DNA from: Labilibaculum sp. K2S
GTDB lineage: Bacteria > Bacteroidota > Bacteroidia > Bacteroidales > Marinifilaceae
DNA length: 64,000 nt
NCBI RefSeq assembly: GCF_030372765.1
Contig: NZ_JAUCMW010000013.1
Location: forward strand, 62,001-126,000
Direction of reading: 5' to 3'
Positions within the stretch are counted from its first letter, which is position 1; each line of letters starts with the position of its first letter. Of this stretch, positions 7,595 through 17,100 are shown piece by piece. Both the position numbers and the translations under genes were made by a program. The notes under the pieces are model-generated. The model did no database searches, had not been told where the DNA came from, and worked only from the letters and a program-made list of their open reading frames with translations.

Positions 7595-7639
7595 AACCCA
7601 ACAGGTTATTTACATCTTGATTAATTAACCTGTCGGGTT
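7595..7639. repeat. REP-like palindromic element, copy 4 (diverged)
   Basis: AACCCAACAGGTT (7595-7607) and AACCTGTCGGGTT (7627-7639) around a 19-nt loop ATTTACATCTTGATTAATT. It lies between the RAYT and the end of the large secreted-protein gene, so it may also act as a transcript-end structure for the latter. Confidence 0.82.
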
Positions 7640-7657
7640 TTTGGTTTTAAAACTCAC

Positions 7658-10600
7658 CTATTTCTTCAATATTTTATAGCTCACTACGCCACTTTTCGAT
7701 TGAATTTTCAGGATGTACATGCCGCTTTTAAAGCCTGAAAGATTCAATTGTTCCGAATCTGAATAGCTCTTTTGTTGAAACCTGATTTGTCCTTTTACAT
7801 CGTAAATGTAAATCATCCGATCTTCGTTCTTGTCAAAGCTGATATTCAAATCGGTGATTACCGGATTCGGATAAACTTGAATTGAACTTTTTAAAACATC
7901 ACTAATTCCGGTTGCAATATCAACTGTAATTTTAATGGTGGCTTCGGTAGCTTCATATTCATCATTCCCGGCTTGAATGGCTTTAATTTCAACAGTTCCT
8001 TCTTTGTTAAAAGTAATTGCCTTTCCATTAATGCTGGCATCTCCTGAAACCAATTCAAATGTTACTTCCAATCCTGATGTTGCACTTGCGTTTAGTTCTA
8101 TTACGTCATTTGCTTTAACGGAGGTAGGAGCGTTTATAAAGTCAATGCTTTGATCTCTTTTTTCAACTGTAATTTCAATGATCACTTCCGCAACCTCAAA
8201 TTCATCATTTCCGGCTTGTGTTGCTTTCACTTGAATTGTTCCCTCGGTAGTGCAGGTCAATCGATCACCATTAAGATTTGCTGTGCCAGAAACGATAGAA
8301 AAGCTAACAGGAAGCGTTGAAGACGCATTTGCAATCAATGTGATTACATCATTTACTTTAGCATTGGTAGGAGAATCAACAAAGCTTACTGTTTGTGAAT
8401 TTGTATTGACTGTAATTTCAATGATCGCTTCCGAAGTCTCAAACTCATCATTTCCAGCTTGTATTGCTTTTACTTTTACAATACCCTCTTTTAAGCAAAT
8501 TAATTCGTTGCTATTTAAGTTTGCTTCTCCTTCTAGCACTTCAAAACTAACTTCTAGGTTTGAACTGGCTGTCGCAGTAAGCACGATTGCATCATTTACT
8601 TTAGCTGTTGTTGGTGCATTTACAAAGCTTACGGTTTGAGTTTTTTTATTGACTGTGAATTGTAATGTTTGTTCCACTGCAATAAATTCGTTGTTCCCGA
8701 TTTGTTTCGCTTTAATTGTTACATCTCCTGCGCTGGTAAATGTGATTGAATTACCATACAGTTCTGCATCTCCTGAGGCTATTGAAAAGCTTACAGGTAA
8801 AGTAGAACTCGCTGTCGCAATAAGCTCCATTGTCTCATTTATTATTACTGAACCAGAAGTATTTTGTATATCTAGAGTTTGATCTTTTTTGATCACACTT
8901 ATAGTGAAAGATGTTTCGGTAGACTCGTAAATAGAATTACCTGCTTGGCTTGCTTTCACGATTACTTCTCCTGCTTCGGTAAAGTTTAAGTTTGTTCCTG
9001 ATAGCACAGCAGTTCCAGAAATTATTTCCAAATCAATTGCTAATCCTGAACTTGTAGAAAGATTTAAATCCAGATTCTCATTAATTGTAACCTGCGATGG
9101 AATATTTTCAGTGTTAATTTCTTGATCTTTTTTTCGAACGATAAACAAGTAAGATTGTTCCGTTTCGTTGTATTCGTCATTCCCTGAGTTTATAGCTTTG
9201 ATAATTACATTGCCCAATTCATTAAAAGTAATTGTATTGCCACTAATACTAGCGTTGCCTTTTACAATGATATAGCTTACTTCAAGACCGGAACTAATAG
9301 TCACATCCAGATCTAATTGATCGGTAGCCTCAACTTCAGATGGCACATCATTAAAAGTGATAAATTGATCCTTTTTACTTACCGCGATCTCTACTGTTGC
9401 TTCAGCAGCTTCATATTCATCGTTTCCAACTTGTTTGGCCTTAACTTTTAGTATTCCTGATTTTGTGCAAGTCAGCTGGTTTCCGTTAAGGTTAGCTTCT
9501 CCTGAAACGATTTCAAAACTAACTGGTAGCGTAGAGCTGGCATTTGCTTTTAAGCTTAATACATCATTTACTTTTGCTGAGGAAGGAGGGCTTGTAAAGC
9601 TAATTGTTTGTGTTTTTTTACTAACGACAATTTCGAACGTTGTTTCCAGAGCTTCGAACTCATAGTTTCCTATCTGAATAGTTTTTATTTTAACGGTGCC
9701 TGCTTTAGTGCATGTAAGTTTATTCTGCGTAAGCACTCCTTCTCCTGAAATGATTTCAAAACTGACAGGTAGATTAGATGAAGCGGTTACATTAAGAGTT
9801 AATATATCACTTACTTTTGCAGAGGCTGGTATATCAATAAAATTGAAAGTTTGACTCCTCTTCTCAACAACAATCTCCTTCGTTGTCTCTGCTTCTAAAA
9901 ATTCGAAGTTGCCACTTTGGCTTGCTTTAATAATTACTTTTCCTGAATTATTTACAGTTAGAGTATTTCCATCAAGTTTGGCATCGCCTGAAACGATCGA
10001 TAAACTTACTGATAGTCCGGAGCTTGCAGAAGCATTTAATTCTATAATATCATTTACCTTAATATTAGAAGGTAAATTTAGGCCACTAATATTTTGTTCT
10101 TTTTTAAAAACATTTACATCAATAATTTTTTCAGTAGGTTTATATGTAAGGTCACCTTCCTGGTAAAATTTTATTTTTGTTAAGCCAGATTTTGTAAAAG
10201 TAATACTCTTGTTATCATTTATTATTGCCTCTCCATGCAAAATTTCTTGTTTTAGAGGAAGTTCAGAGCTAACGTTAGCTTTAAAATCAATAGTGTTTTT
10301 TACATATGCCGATTGTTGTAAATTTTCTAATGTGATTTGTTGTTCGAATTTATTTATTGTTATCTCTTTTGTGTATACTTTCGCCTCTGGAAATTCGGAA
10401 TTGGTCATTTCGCAAGAATATTTACCAGGTTTTAGGAGTTTAAATTTACAATGTTCGGTTTCTTCAATAGGCAAGTTGGAATAATGGTACGAATTACCTA
10501 AGATGTATTGCCATTTAAAATTTGTAACGTGTTCTCCAAATTTATATTCTGATGAATAATCTATAATTACTCCTGCATCTGCATTGTCAATCTCAAAAAC

Positions 10601-12292
10601 TTCAGTTTGATTTTTAAAAATTGCTGAAGAAAAGATATTTTTTATTTTAATTAATTCAGAGAATGGAATACGATTTCCTGAACAATCAAGTACTACTATC
10701 TTAGTATTTGTTTGAATATCTAATGAATTTAAATTATTTGATCTGCAACTTATGTGATATAGGAGTGTGTTTGTAGAAATGTTTAATGAGTTGATTTCAT
10801 TATTAGAACAATCTAGAAAATTAAGCTTTGAGTTGTTGTCTAACTCTAGACTAGTTAGTCGATTAGAAATACAATTTAAATTTTCTAAATTGATAAGATA
10901 ATTTGTTTCTAGATTTTTAATTTGATTCGTACCACACCTTAAAATTTTAAGATCGATATTATTTGAGATATCTAATTCTTGTAATTTATTACTGGTACAA
11001 TTTAATTCTGTTATTTTTTTGTTTGAAGCAATGTTTAAGGAAGAAAGGTTGTTTCGTGAGCAATCCAATTTGGTTAAATTAATGAAGGATTCAATTCCTG
11101 TTAAATCTGAAATATCCTTATTTGAAACAATAATACTACCTTTAAAGGATATAGCTTCTGCTTCTTGAATTTCGTTATCACCATTTAAATTTATATTTGA
11201 ATGGCTAATTAGATATTGTTTGAAATTTTGATCGGTAATTGCAACAATTTTATTGTTGTCGTTAATAAGAATTCGTTCTGTTGTTATTGTTAAGTCAGCA
11301 AATTGTTCGTTAGTCATTTTACAATAAAATACTCCTTCATTTTGAAATTCAAAAATACCATTGCCTATTGTTTTTATAGTATTATCACCATCATTAAGTT
11401 TTACATTATTATAGTACCAATTAAAAATAGTTGGCTCTTTTTCAGATAATAATTCTTTAGAATAATCAATTTGGAATTTACTTTTGTCTTCGATAAAGGA
11501 AAAGACTCTTTTTGATGATTCACAGGTGAAAACTGTACTTTGATTCTTCAAAGACAATAATATCGAAAATGGCAATCTATTATTGGAACATATTATTTTA
11601 TCTACAATAATGCTATTGTCTAAGATAACATCACTGAGATTATTGTTCTCACATGTTAAGTTATTAATTAGTTTATTATGTTTTAAGTTTAGGATTGAAA
11701 TTTGATTGTTATGGCACTTTAAAGATTCAAGCTTTGTATTGTTGCTTACATCTAGGTTTATTAGGTTGTTGTAAGCACATCTTATTGATGTGATTTCAGT
11801 GTTTGTAATTATTTCTAATGTGGAAATGTCATTAAAAGCGCAATCTAAACTGGTAAGATTTGTGTTTGATTTTAAATCAAGGGTTTTTATCTTATTACCG
11901 TAGCAATCGATTTGCTTTAATAATTTATTGTTATTTGTACTTAAAGATGTAAGTTGGTTGCCACTACAGATTAACTGTGTGAGTTTTGTATTGTTGTCTA
12001 TGTTAATTGATTTGAGATTATTATCATAGCAACTGATAGATTTAATGTTAGTGAAATATTCAATTCCCGTTAAATCGGATATCTCTAAGCCATTAACATA
12101 TATACCTCCCGTAAAAGCCACCGCCTCACTTTCCGAAATCTCCCCATCACCATCGGTATTAATTTTGGTATTATCGACCAATGCTTTTTTAAAATTGGCA
12201 TCGGGAATGTTTATGTTTTGAGCGCTTAGTGTAAGGGACGCAAACAAGAAGAAGAAAAGAGTAAAGTTTTTAATCATAGTGTTGATTTTCAT
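7658..12292 (-). CDS. Large secreted LRR and Ig-like repeat protein with T9SS C-terminal signal
   Basis: A 1544-residue surface or secreted protein. Residues 1-25 form a signal peptide ending LTLSAQ. Two similar N-terminal modules start near residues 28 and 350 (PDANFKKAL and TDQNFKQYL), each followed by an acidic NxDGDGEIxxxEA-type loop and leucine-rich repeats of the LxxLxCxxNxL type, then an Ig-like segment. From about residue 650 to 1455 there are ten tandem Ig-like repeats of about 81 residues, each with SS-LPVSFEIVSG, a G-IVKVKA segment and GNDEFEA. The last ~80 residues are a type A T9SS sorting domain (VYPNPVITDLNISF, GMYILKI, SYKILKK). It is probably exported through the Por system and anchored or released outside (family knowledge). 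Ligand unknown. Only REP elements and the RAYT lie downstream; upstream is an unusual 21-bp array. Confidence 0.88.
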   Translation of the reverse strand: MKINTMIKNFTLFFFLFASLTLSAQNINIPDANFKKALVDNTKINTDGDGEISESEAVAFTGGIYVNGLEISDLTGIEYFTNIKSISCYDNNLKSINIDNNTKLTQLICSGNQLTSLSTNNNKLLKQIDCYGNKIKTLDLKSNTNLTSLDCAFNDISTLEIITNTEITSIRCAYNNLINLDVSNNTKLESLKCHNNQISILNLKHNKLINNLTCENNNLSDVILDNSIIVDKIICSNNRLPFSILLSLKNQSTVFTCESSKRVFSFIEDKSKFQIDYSKELLSEKEPTIFNWYYNNVKLNDGDNTIKTIGNGIFEFQNEGVFYCKMTNEQFADLTITTERILINDNNKIVAITDQNFKQYLISHSNINLNGDNEIQEAEAISFKGSIIVSNKDISDLTGIESFINLTKLDCSRNNLSSLNIASNKKITELNCTSNKLQELDISNNIDLKILRCGTNQIKNLETNYLINLENLNCISNRLTSLELDNNSKLNFLDCSNNEINSLNISTNTLLYHISCRSNNLNSLDIQTNTKIVVLDCSGNRIPFSELIKIKNIFSSAIFKNQTEVFEIDNADAGVIIDYSSEYKFGEHVTNFKWQYILGNSYHYSNLPIEETEHCKFKLLKPGKYSCEMTNSEFPEAKVYTKEITINKFEQQITLENLQQSAYVKNTIDFKANVSSELPLKQEILHGEAIINDNKSITFTKSGLTKIKFYQEGDLTYKPTEKIIDVNVFKKEQNISGLNLPSNIKVNDIIELNASASSGLSVSLSIVSGDAKLDGNTLTVNNSGKVIIKASQSGNFEFLEAETTKEIVVEKRSQTFNFIDIPASAKVSDILTLNVTASSNLPVSFEIISGEGVLTQNKLTCTKAGTVKIKTIQIGNYEFEALETTFEIVVSKKTQTISFTSPPSSAKVNDVLSLKANASSTLPVSFEIVSGEANLNGNQLTCTKSGILKVKAKQVGNDEYEAAEATVEIAVSKKDQFITFNDVPSEVEATDQLDLDVTISSGLEVSYIIVKGNASISGNTITFNELGNVIIKAINSGNDEYNETEQSYLFIVRKKDQEINTENIPSQVTINENLDLNLSTSSGLAIDLEIISGTAVLSGTNLNFTEAGEVIVKASQAGNSIYESTETSFTISVIKKDQTLDIQNTSGSVIINETMELIATASSTLPVSFSIASGDAELYGNSITFTSAGDVTIKAKQIGNNEFIAVEQTLQFTVNKKTQTVSFVNAPTTAKVNDAIVLTATASSNLEVSFEVLEGEANLNSNELICLKEGIVKVKAIQAGNDEFETSEAIIEITVNTNSQTVSFVDSPTNAKVNDVITLIANASSTLPVSFSIVSGTANLNGDRLTCTTEGTIQVKATQAGNDEFEVAEVIIEITVEKRDQSIDFINAPTSVKANDVIELNASATSGLEVTFELVSGDASINGKAITFNKEGTVEIKAIQAGNDEYEATEATIKITVDIATGISDVLKSSIQVYPNPVITDLNISFDKNEDRMIYIYDVKGQIRFQQKSYSDSEQLNLSGFKSGMYILKIQSKSGVVSYKILKK

Positions 12293-12603
12293 ATTAAAAA
12301 TAAGAATGTTCGATTGATGTTTGTTGTAAATAACTTAATTGAATGCTGTATGTCTATATACGCTACTGTTTTAAGTAATTTTGTTTACCATATATTAAAC
12401 AAAGTGTAAATGTATAAAAAAATAGAATGAGATTTTGCTGATTATAATGCATTGAATTGGCAGGATGAAATTACCTGTTCTGTATTTCCGATTCATTAGG
12501 GGATAAGCAATGGTTTTGATAATGAGAAATATTTTATGTTTGCTCTTATTTAGATTTAGAATTCGTAATAATTGCTTCTGGTTTGGTTTTGTAGGGTGGT
12601 GCC

Positions 12604-12950
12604 AGATCTTGTTGCTACAAGGTTTTATACCATTGTGCTGATATTATTACTACATCAGAAGAATAAATGAGAGTATTTGCGTAATAGATGGTATGGTCAG
12701 CTGAATGAATGATTTATTCTGCGAATAATATTGTATCGTAAGCTTAATAAATGATATTGTTTGCGAACAATCTAATATTGTCCGTTGCATAAATAATACT
12801 GTCAGATGACATCTGAGTACTGATTTTGATCATCGGAAGATGATATTTTATTAGCTGATGATGCGATTTAATAAAATGAACTTGTAATTATTTAGCAGAG
12901 TAATTTAATTCATCAGTAGTATAAGATAATTATTAAGCTGAGAACATTGT
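12604..12950 (-). repeat. Degenerate 21-bp tandem array, upstream of the LRR protein gene
   Basis: The 788-nt stretch 12293-13080 has no intact gene. Within it, consecutive 21-nt blocks starting at 12646, 12667, 12688, 12709, 12730, 12751, 12772, 12793 and 12814 line up: T at block position 2, T at position 10 and G at position 13 are each kept in eight of nine. The approximate consensus is ATGATATTGTCAGCTGAATAA. Weaker blocks extend left toward 12541, and after a phase slip near 12840 similar blocks continue to about 12944. Read on the minus strand the unit gives degenerate heptads near YSADNII (YATDNIR, HSADHTI, YYANTLI, YSSDVVI, YTTDELN), interrupted by stop codons. It may be a decayed heptapeptide gene or a non-coding repeat. 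The remaining parts of the gap, 12293-12540 and 12951-13030, show nothing recognisable. Confidence 0.6.
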
Positions 12951-13030
12951 GTGCCGTGGCAAGCGAAAAAAATCGGTCTAACGCCAATTCAAATAGCCTA
13001 CTAACTTATTTAATCGGTATTAACTGCAAA

Positions 13031-13060
13031 ATAAAACCCCATCAATCATTTGATAGGGTT
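13031..13060 (-). terminator. Intrinsic terminator of the hutD-like gene
   Basis: On the minus strand AACCCTATCAA-ATGA-TTGATGGGGTT forms an 11-bp stem (13035-13060) followed by TTTTAT, 20 nt after the stop codon at 13081. Confidence 0.85.
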
Positions 13061-13080
13061 TCTTTGCTGTAATGCTTTGA

Positions 13081-13674
13081 TTAAATAGAATCTTGACTGG
13101 TGATTTCCGAGAGGATCACCTCACTATCTTTACTTCCGGTTAGCTTCAGGTTTGAGCTGTCAAATTGAGTGATCACCAGCAGATTTCCTTGTTGCAGCTG
13201 ATGAGTTTCTTGATTGATAGTTAGACTAATTTCTCCTGAGAAAACATATAAAATGAGATAATCTGCTTTCCTGTCAATGCTGATAGTTGTTGCTTTGTTC
13301 TTTTTAATAGAGAGTGCCAATATCTCTCCTGATGCCGTGCCACGTGTCATCAAATTAAAGTCAATGCATTTTCCAACCGATGAGGTTTTCCAATCTCCTT
13401 TAAAGCTGTCTGTATCGAATTTGCCAAGCTTTTTGCTGTAACGATTTTCATGAATGATTTCTATTGCTCCATCTAAAATCATTATTTTTCGTGATATGCC
13501 GGGCAGGGAAGTGAAATCTGATTTCTCAACTTCTACCGTAGCCGTGCTTAGTCTAAAAGCAAAATCTCTTTTCTGATAATCTGATGTTGGCGGATAAATA
13601 TAAAGCTGAGTACTGGTTCCGCCCGACCAGTTAATTGTCTTGAAATCTTCAGATGTAGTAATTTCGAAATTCAT
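13081..13674 (-). CDS. HutD/Ves family cupin protein
   Basis: A 197-residue protein with the HutD/Ves signatures: NWSGGTSTQLYIYPP near the N-terminus, FAFRLSTATVE and SLPGISRKIMILDG in the first cupin half, and FKGDW followed by DFNLMTRG. In proteobacteria HutD sits in histidine-utilisation operons, and Ves relates to cold-inducible expression; the biochemical role is not firmly known. Here no hut genes flank it, so a histidine role is not supported by context. Length is typical. It is preceded by a possible attenuator at 13711-13758 and followed by its own terminator, so it is probably monocistronic. Confidence 0.85.
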   Translation of the reverse strand: MNFEITTSEDFKTINWSGGTSTQLYIYPPTSDYQKRDFAFRLSTATVEVEKSDFTSLPGISRKIMILDGAIEIIHENRYSKKLGKFDTDSFKGDWKTSSVGKCIDFNLMTRGTASGEILALSIKKNKATTISIDRKADYLILYVFSGEISLTINQETHQLQQGNLLVITQFDSSNLKLTGSKDSEVILSEITSQDSI

Positions 13675-13710
13675 GTTGTGGATTGTTGTGTTTGGAAATC
13701 AAAAATAGAA

Positions 13711-13758
13711 ATAAAAAGCCGAAAATAACAACGGCCCCTATTCCGTGTAATTTTCGGC
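13711..13758 (-). terminator. Terminator or attenuator ahead of the hutD-like gene
   Basis: On the minus strand GCCGAAAAT pairs with ATTTTCGGC (13750-13758 with 13718-13726), with an inner ACGG/CCGT stem, and is followed by TTTTTATTT. It ends 37 nt before the HutD start, so it could stop read-through from the protease gene or act as a leader attenuator. Confidence 0.6.
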
Positions 13759-13897
13759 AGATTATGTCTGTTCAGGTTTTGAAAAAAGTAGGAGAACAGA
13801 CCCCTATAATTCCGTTTGCCAGTAGGTTAATAAAAGCGGTCAGGAATATCTCTTGAAATTTAATTTTACATTGTTTGTTGACAAAAACCATACCAGT

Positions 13898-13960
13898 AAA
13901 ATGAGATCGAAGCCCAGTTCATTTGAGGTGATAAAAGGAGGGATGAGCTTCGTCTCATTT
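13898..13960. other. Long imperfect hairpin
   Basis: AAATGAGATCGAAGC (about 13898-13912) is complementary to GCTTCGTCTCATTT (13947-13960) apart from one bulged base, with a 34-nt loop. No T-run follows on either strand; role unknown. Confidence 0.45.
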
Positions 13961-14076
13961 ACACTTAATGGTTCAGTTTATTCAGAATATGTAGTTCTTA
14001 GTTGTTAATCGTATTTAATACATTTTAAACCTGATTCCATTTGTGAACTGCTTGTTCGTTTGCGAGATGTCTTTTG

Positions 14077-14121
14077 CCTGCAGAACACTTCTTCCATTTG
14101 GAAGAAGTGTTTGATTGCAGG
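14077..14121 (-). terminator. Strong hairpin after the tricorn-type protease gene
   Basis: A perfect 12-bp stem, AACACTTCTTCC/GGAAGAAGTGTT, with loop ATTT (14084-14111) is extended by outer arms CCTGCA/TGCAGG. It lies 18 nt after the protease stop on the minus strand. A T-run is lacking, so termination may be weak or the hairpin may protect the 3' end. Confidence 0.6.
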
Positions 14122-14138
14122 TTCATTGATTTCACAGA

Positions 14139-17100
14139 CTATTTGTTATCAATTTCTTTTAATAAGGATTCAACAGCTTTTTTAAGTTGCTGATCATCAC
14201 CTTTGGTTACCACCTCGTAGTCATTTCTAACTTTAATATCCGGTTCTATTTGCTGATTTTCGATGTATTTCCCTTTGGTATCTTTTACTCCAACCATTGG
14301 CATTCCAAAATACAAAGTCGGATCCTGAAGAGTTTCCCACCATACGGCAGTCATGGTACCGGGAACAGGCATTCCAACCAGTTTACCAAGTTTTAATGTC
14401 TGATATACGTATGGAAATGCGCAAGCATCAGAATAATTACTTTCGCTAATCAGAACAGCCGATGGCTTTTTCCATTTATTCATAGGTTCTGTTCCAAAAT
14501 CCTGTCCTCGGGGCGAAAGGGTCGAGTAGACTTCACCACTAAGTAGCGTTGCTAAATCGTCGTGCAGCCAGCCTCCGCCGTTAAATCTGGTATCTACAAC
14601 AATAGCTTCGTAAGTACCATATTTGCCCAACATTTCAGAGTATACTTTTCGGTAGCTTGGTGAATCCATTCCTTTTACATGAACATATCCAATTCTTCCG
14701 TTCGACAGGCGCTCGCATTCTTCCTGACGTTTTTTTACCCAACGTTCGTATAGAAGTGTGTTAATGCTCGAAACAGGTTTTACAGTTTCTTCCCATCGTT
14801 CCTTTGTGTATGGATTGTATAGGCTTAGTAATACTTTTTTGCCTGCCTTGTGGTTTAATAATGGGTAATAACTTTCGTTTTTCGAAATTACATTTCCATC
14901 AATTTTTTCAACGATAGTCCCGGCTTTAATTTTTGAATCAGCTTGATTTAGTGGCCCTTTTTCCAGTACTTCGGCAATTCGCAAACCGTCACCTTCAAAA
15001 TTCCAATCGAAGAATGCACCTAATTCGGCTGTTTTGTCTGCATTCTCGTATTCTGCCCGATACCCAGAGCCTGTATGCGAAGCATTTAATTCGCCCAACA
15101 ACTCACTTAGCATTTCTGCAAAATCGTAATTGTTATTGATGTACGGTAAAAAGCGTTTGTACTCACTTTTGTAAAAATCCCAGTCAATCTGATGCATTTC
15201 AGGATCATAGAATTTTCTTAGCATGGTACGCCAAACGTGCTCAAAAAGATATTCTCTTTCTTTGGCTTTGTCCAAATACATCTCGGCAGTATAACTAATG
15301 TCTTTTCGTTTGTTTGTAGCAACATCAACTTTAATAATACTCTTGCCAGACATTAAAAACAGATTTTTTGCATCCTTGTCGAACTGCATAGCGCCACCGC
15401 CGCCTTTTAGGGCAAGAACTTTTTTTGTTTCTTTTTCTTCCAGATCATTCACCCAAAGATCATATCCATCTTCGAATTTACTTAGGTAAAATAATTTTTT
15501 CCCATCAGGGGTCAGAATTGCATCAGAAAGTCTGGAAGGATTGATGGTTAAACAAATCTGACGATCTTCCATTCCTGAAAATTCAATGTTTAGATCTTTT
15601 ACTTTGTCTTCCTCTTTGTCCTTCTTATCTTTTTTCTTGTCTTTATCTCCGTCCTTTTCTTCCTCTTTCTTTGCTTTTTCAGCCTCTTCTTTTAGTTCTT
15701 TTTCTTCTTTCGAAAGGTTGAAATCATCAAATGCCTTCTGGTTGAAGAATTGAATGTAAACATCCGATTGTGAGCCCCAGCTTCCATGACTGCGGTATCC
15801 ACGTTTGTCGGTAAACCAGATCATTGCATTTCCTTTTAATGACCATTTGGCATCGGAATCGCTGTAGCCGCTTTCAGTAAGGTTAATCACTTTCTGATTT
15901 CCCTGAGCATCAACCATTGCTGCATCAGGCATAAAAATAGTGTGAGGATAAATATTAACCAAAAACCATTTGCCGTCAGGCGACCAGTCATAATGCTGAT
16001 CTCCGTCGGAATAAGAATAGTTCCATTTTTTGCCTAGTATCGTTCTAACTTTTTTCGATTCTAAGTTGATTACCTTTAGAATAACACGATCTTCAAGAAA
16101 AGCAACTTCTTTGCCATCAGGAGAATATTTTGGTTGAAAGGTTTCTGCATCAATTTCCAAAACTGCCTCTTCTTTTAAAATGGTAGAGTTGGCAAACTGA
16201 GTTTCATCTTCCCGGGTCATTTTGGTTTGGTACAAATTCCAGTTGCCATTTCTTTCCGAAGCATATAGTATAGCTTTCCCATCAGGACTAAAGCTTACCG
16301 AGCGTTCCTGTTCCGGAGTGTTGGTAATTCGTTTCGTAGTTCCGTATTCAACAGAGGTCACAAAAACTTCTCCACGTACAATGAAAGCAACTTCTTTTCC
16401 GTTTGGAGAAACGCTCATTTCGGTAGCGCCACTGCTTAGTTTTTCAAAACTCACTTCATTTTCTTTACTATCAATAGCGATGGCTACTTCGAGTTTTACA
16501 GGAGCTTTTCCCTCTTCCTGAGTATAAATTTCACCATTCCAGGAATAACAAAGCTTGTTGCTGTCAGAAATACTTAAGAACCGAACCGGGTGTTTTTCAA
16601 ATGTACTGATTTGAGTCAGTTGAGTTTTATTTTTTACAGGAGCTTTCCATACATTAAAACTGCCTGATTTTTCTGTTAAATAGTAGATCTCATCATTGGA
16701 CGAATTAAATACAGGATACAAATCCTCACCTTCAAATGTTGAGAACATACTGTGTTTTTTATTTGCAACATCATACAACCAAATGTCTCTGGTAACTGCC
16801 GAGGTATGATGCTTTCTCCAATGATCTTCATATCCTTTACTGTCGCGGTACAATATATACTCCATATTTTTACTGTACTTTGCATCCAATGCCGGCGAAG
16901 TAAGTATTTGTGAAACTTTGCCGCCATTTACAGATACACTGTACAATTCAGGAAGTACGCCTGACGGAAACATCGCATTTTTGAAATCATCACTAATTGT
17001 TGAAGAAAATAGTATGTTTTGTCCGTCTGGAGTAAAACTAGATGGTATTTCTCCTTTTGAATTAAACGTAATTCTGTTTGGAACTCCTCCTTCAACAGGT

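Larger units (their letters stand above)
13675..14138. other. Structured intergenic region without a recognised gene
   Basis: This 464-nt gap between the hutD-like gene and the tricorn-type protease has no convincing reading frame. It contains three hairpins listed separately (13711-13758, 13898-13960, 14077-14121). Nothing else was recognised. Confidence 0.6.

Noticed and set aside
7226-7639. Possible CRISPR-like repeats around the RAYT gene
   Set aside because: The repeats are palindromes with similar loops, irregular spacing and no unique spacers; they fit REP elements linked to the RAYT.
8000-10350. DNA tandem repeats resembling a repeat array or CRISPR
   Set aside because: The ~243-nt period is explained by ten protein Ig-like repeats in one intact reading frame.
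8250-10484. Several plus-strand open frames of 76-129 codons across the secreted-protein gene
   Set aside because: They are antisense shadows of the repetitive Ig-like coding sequence; similar frames recur with the repeat period and none has an independent motif or context.
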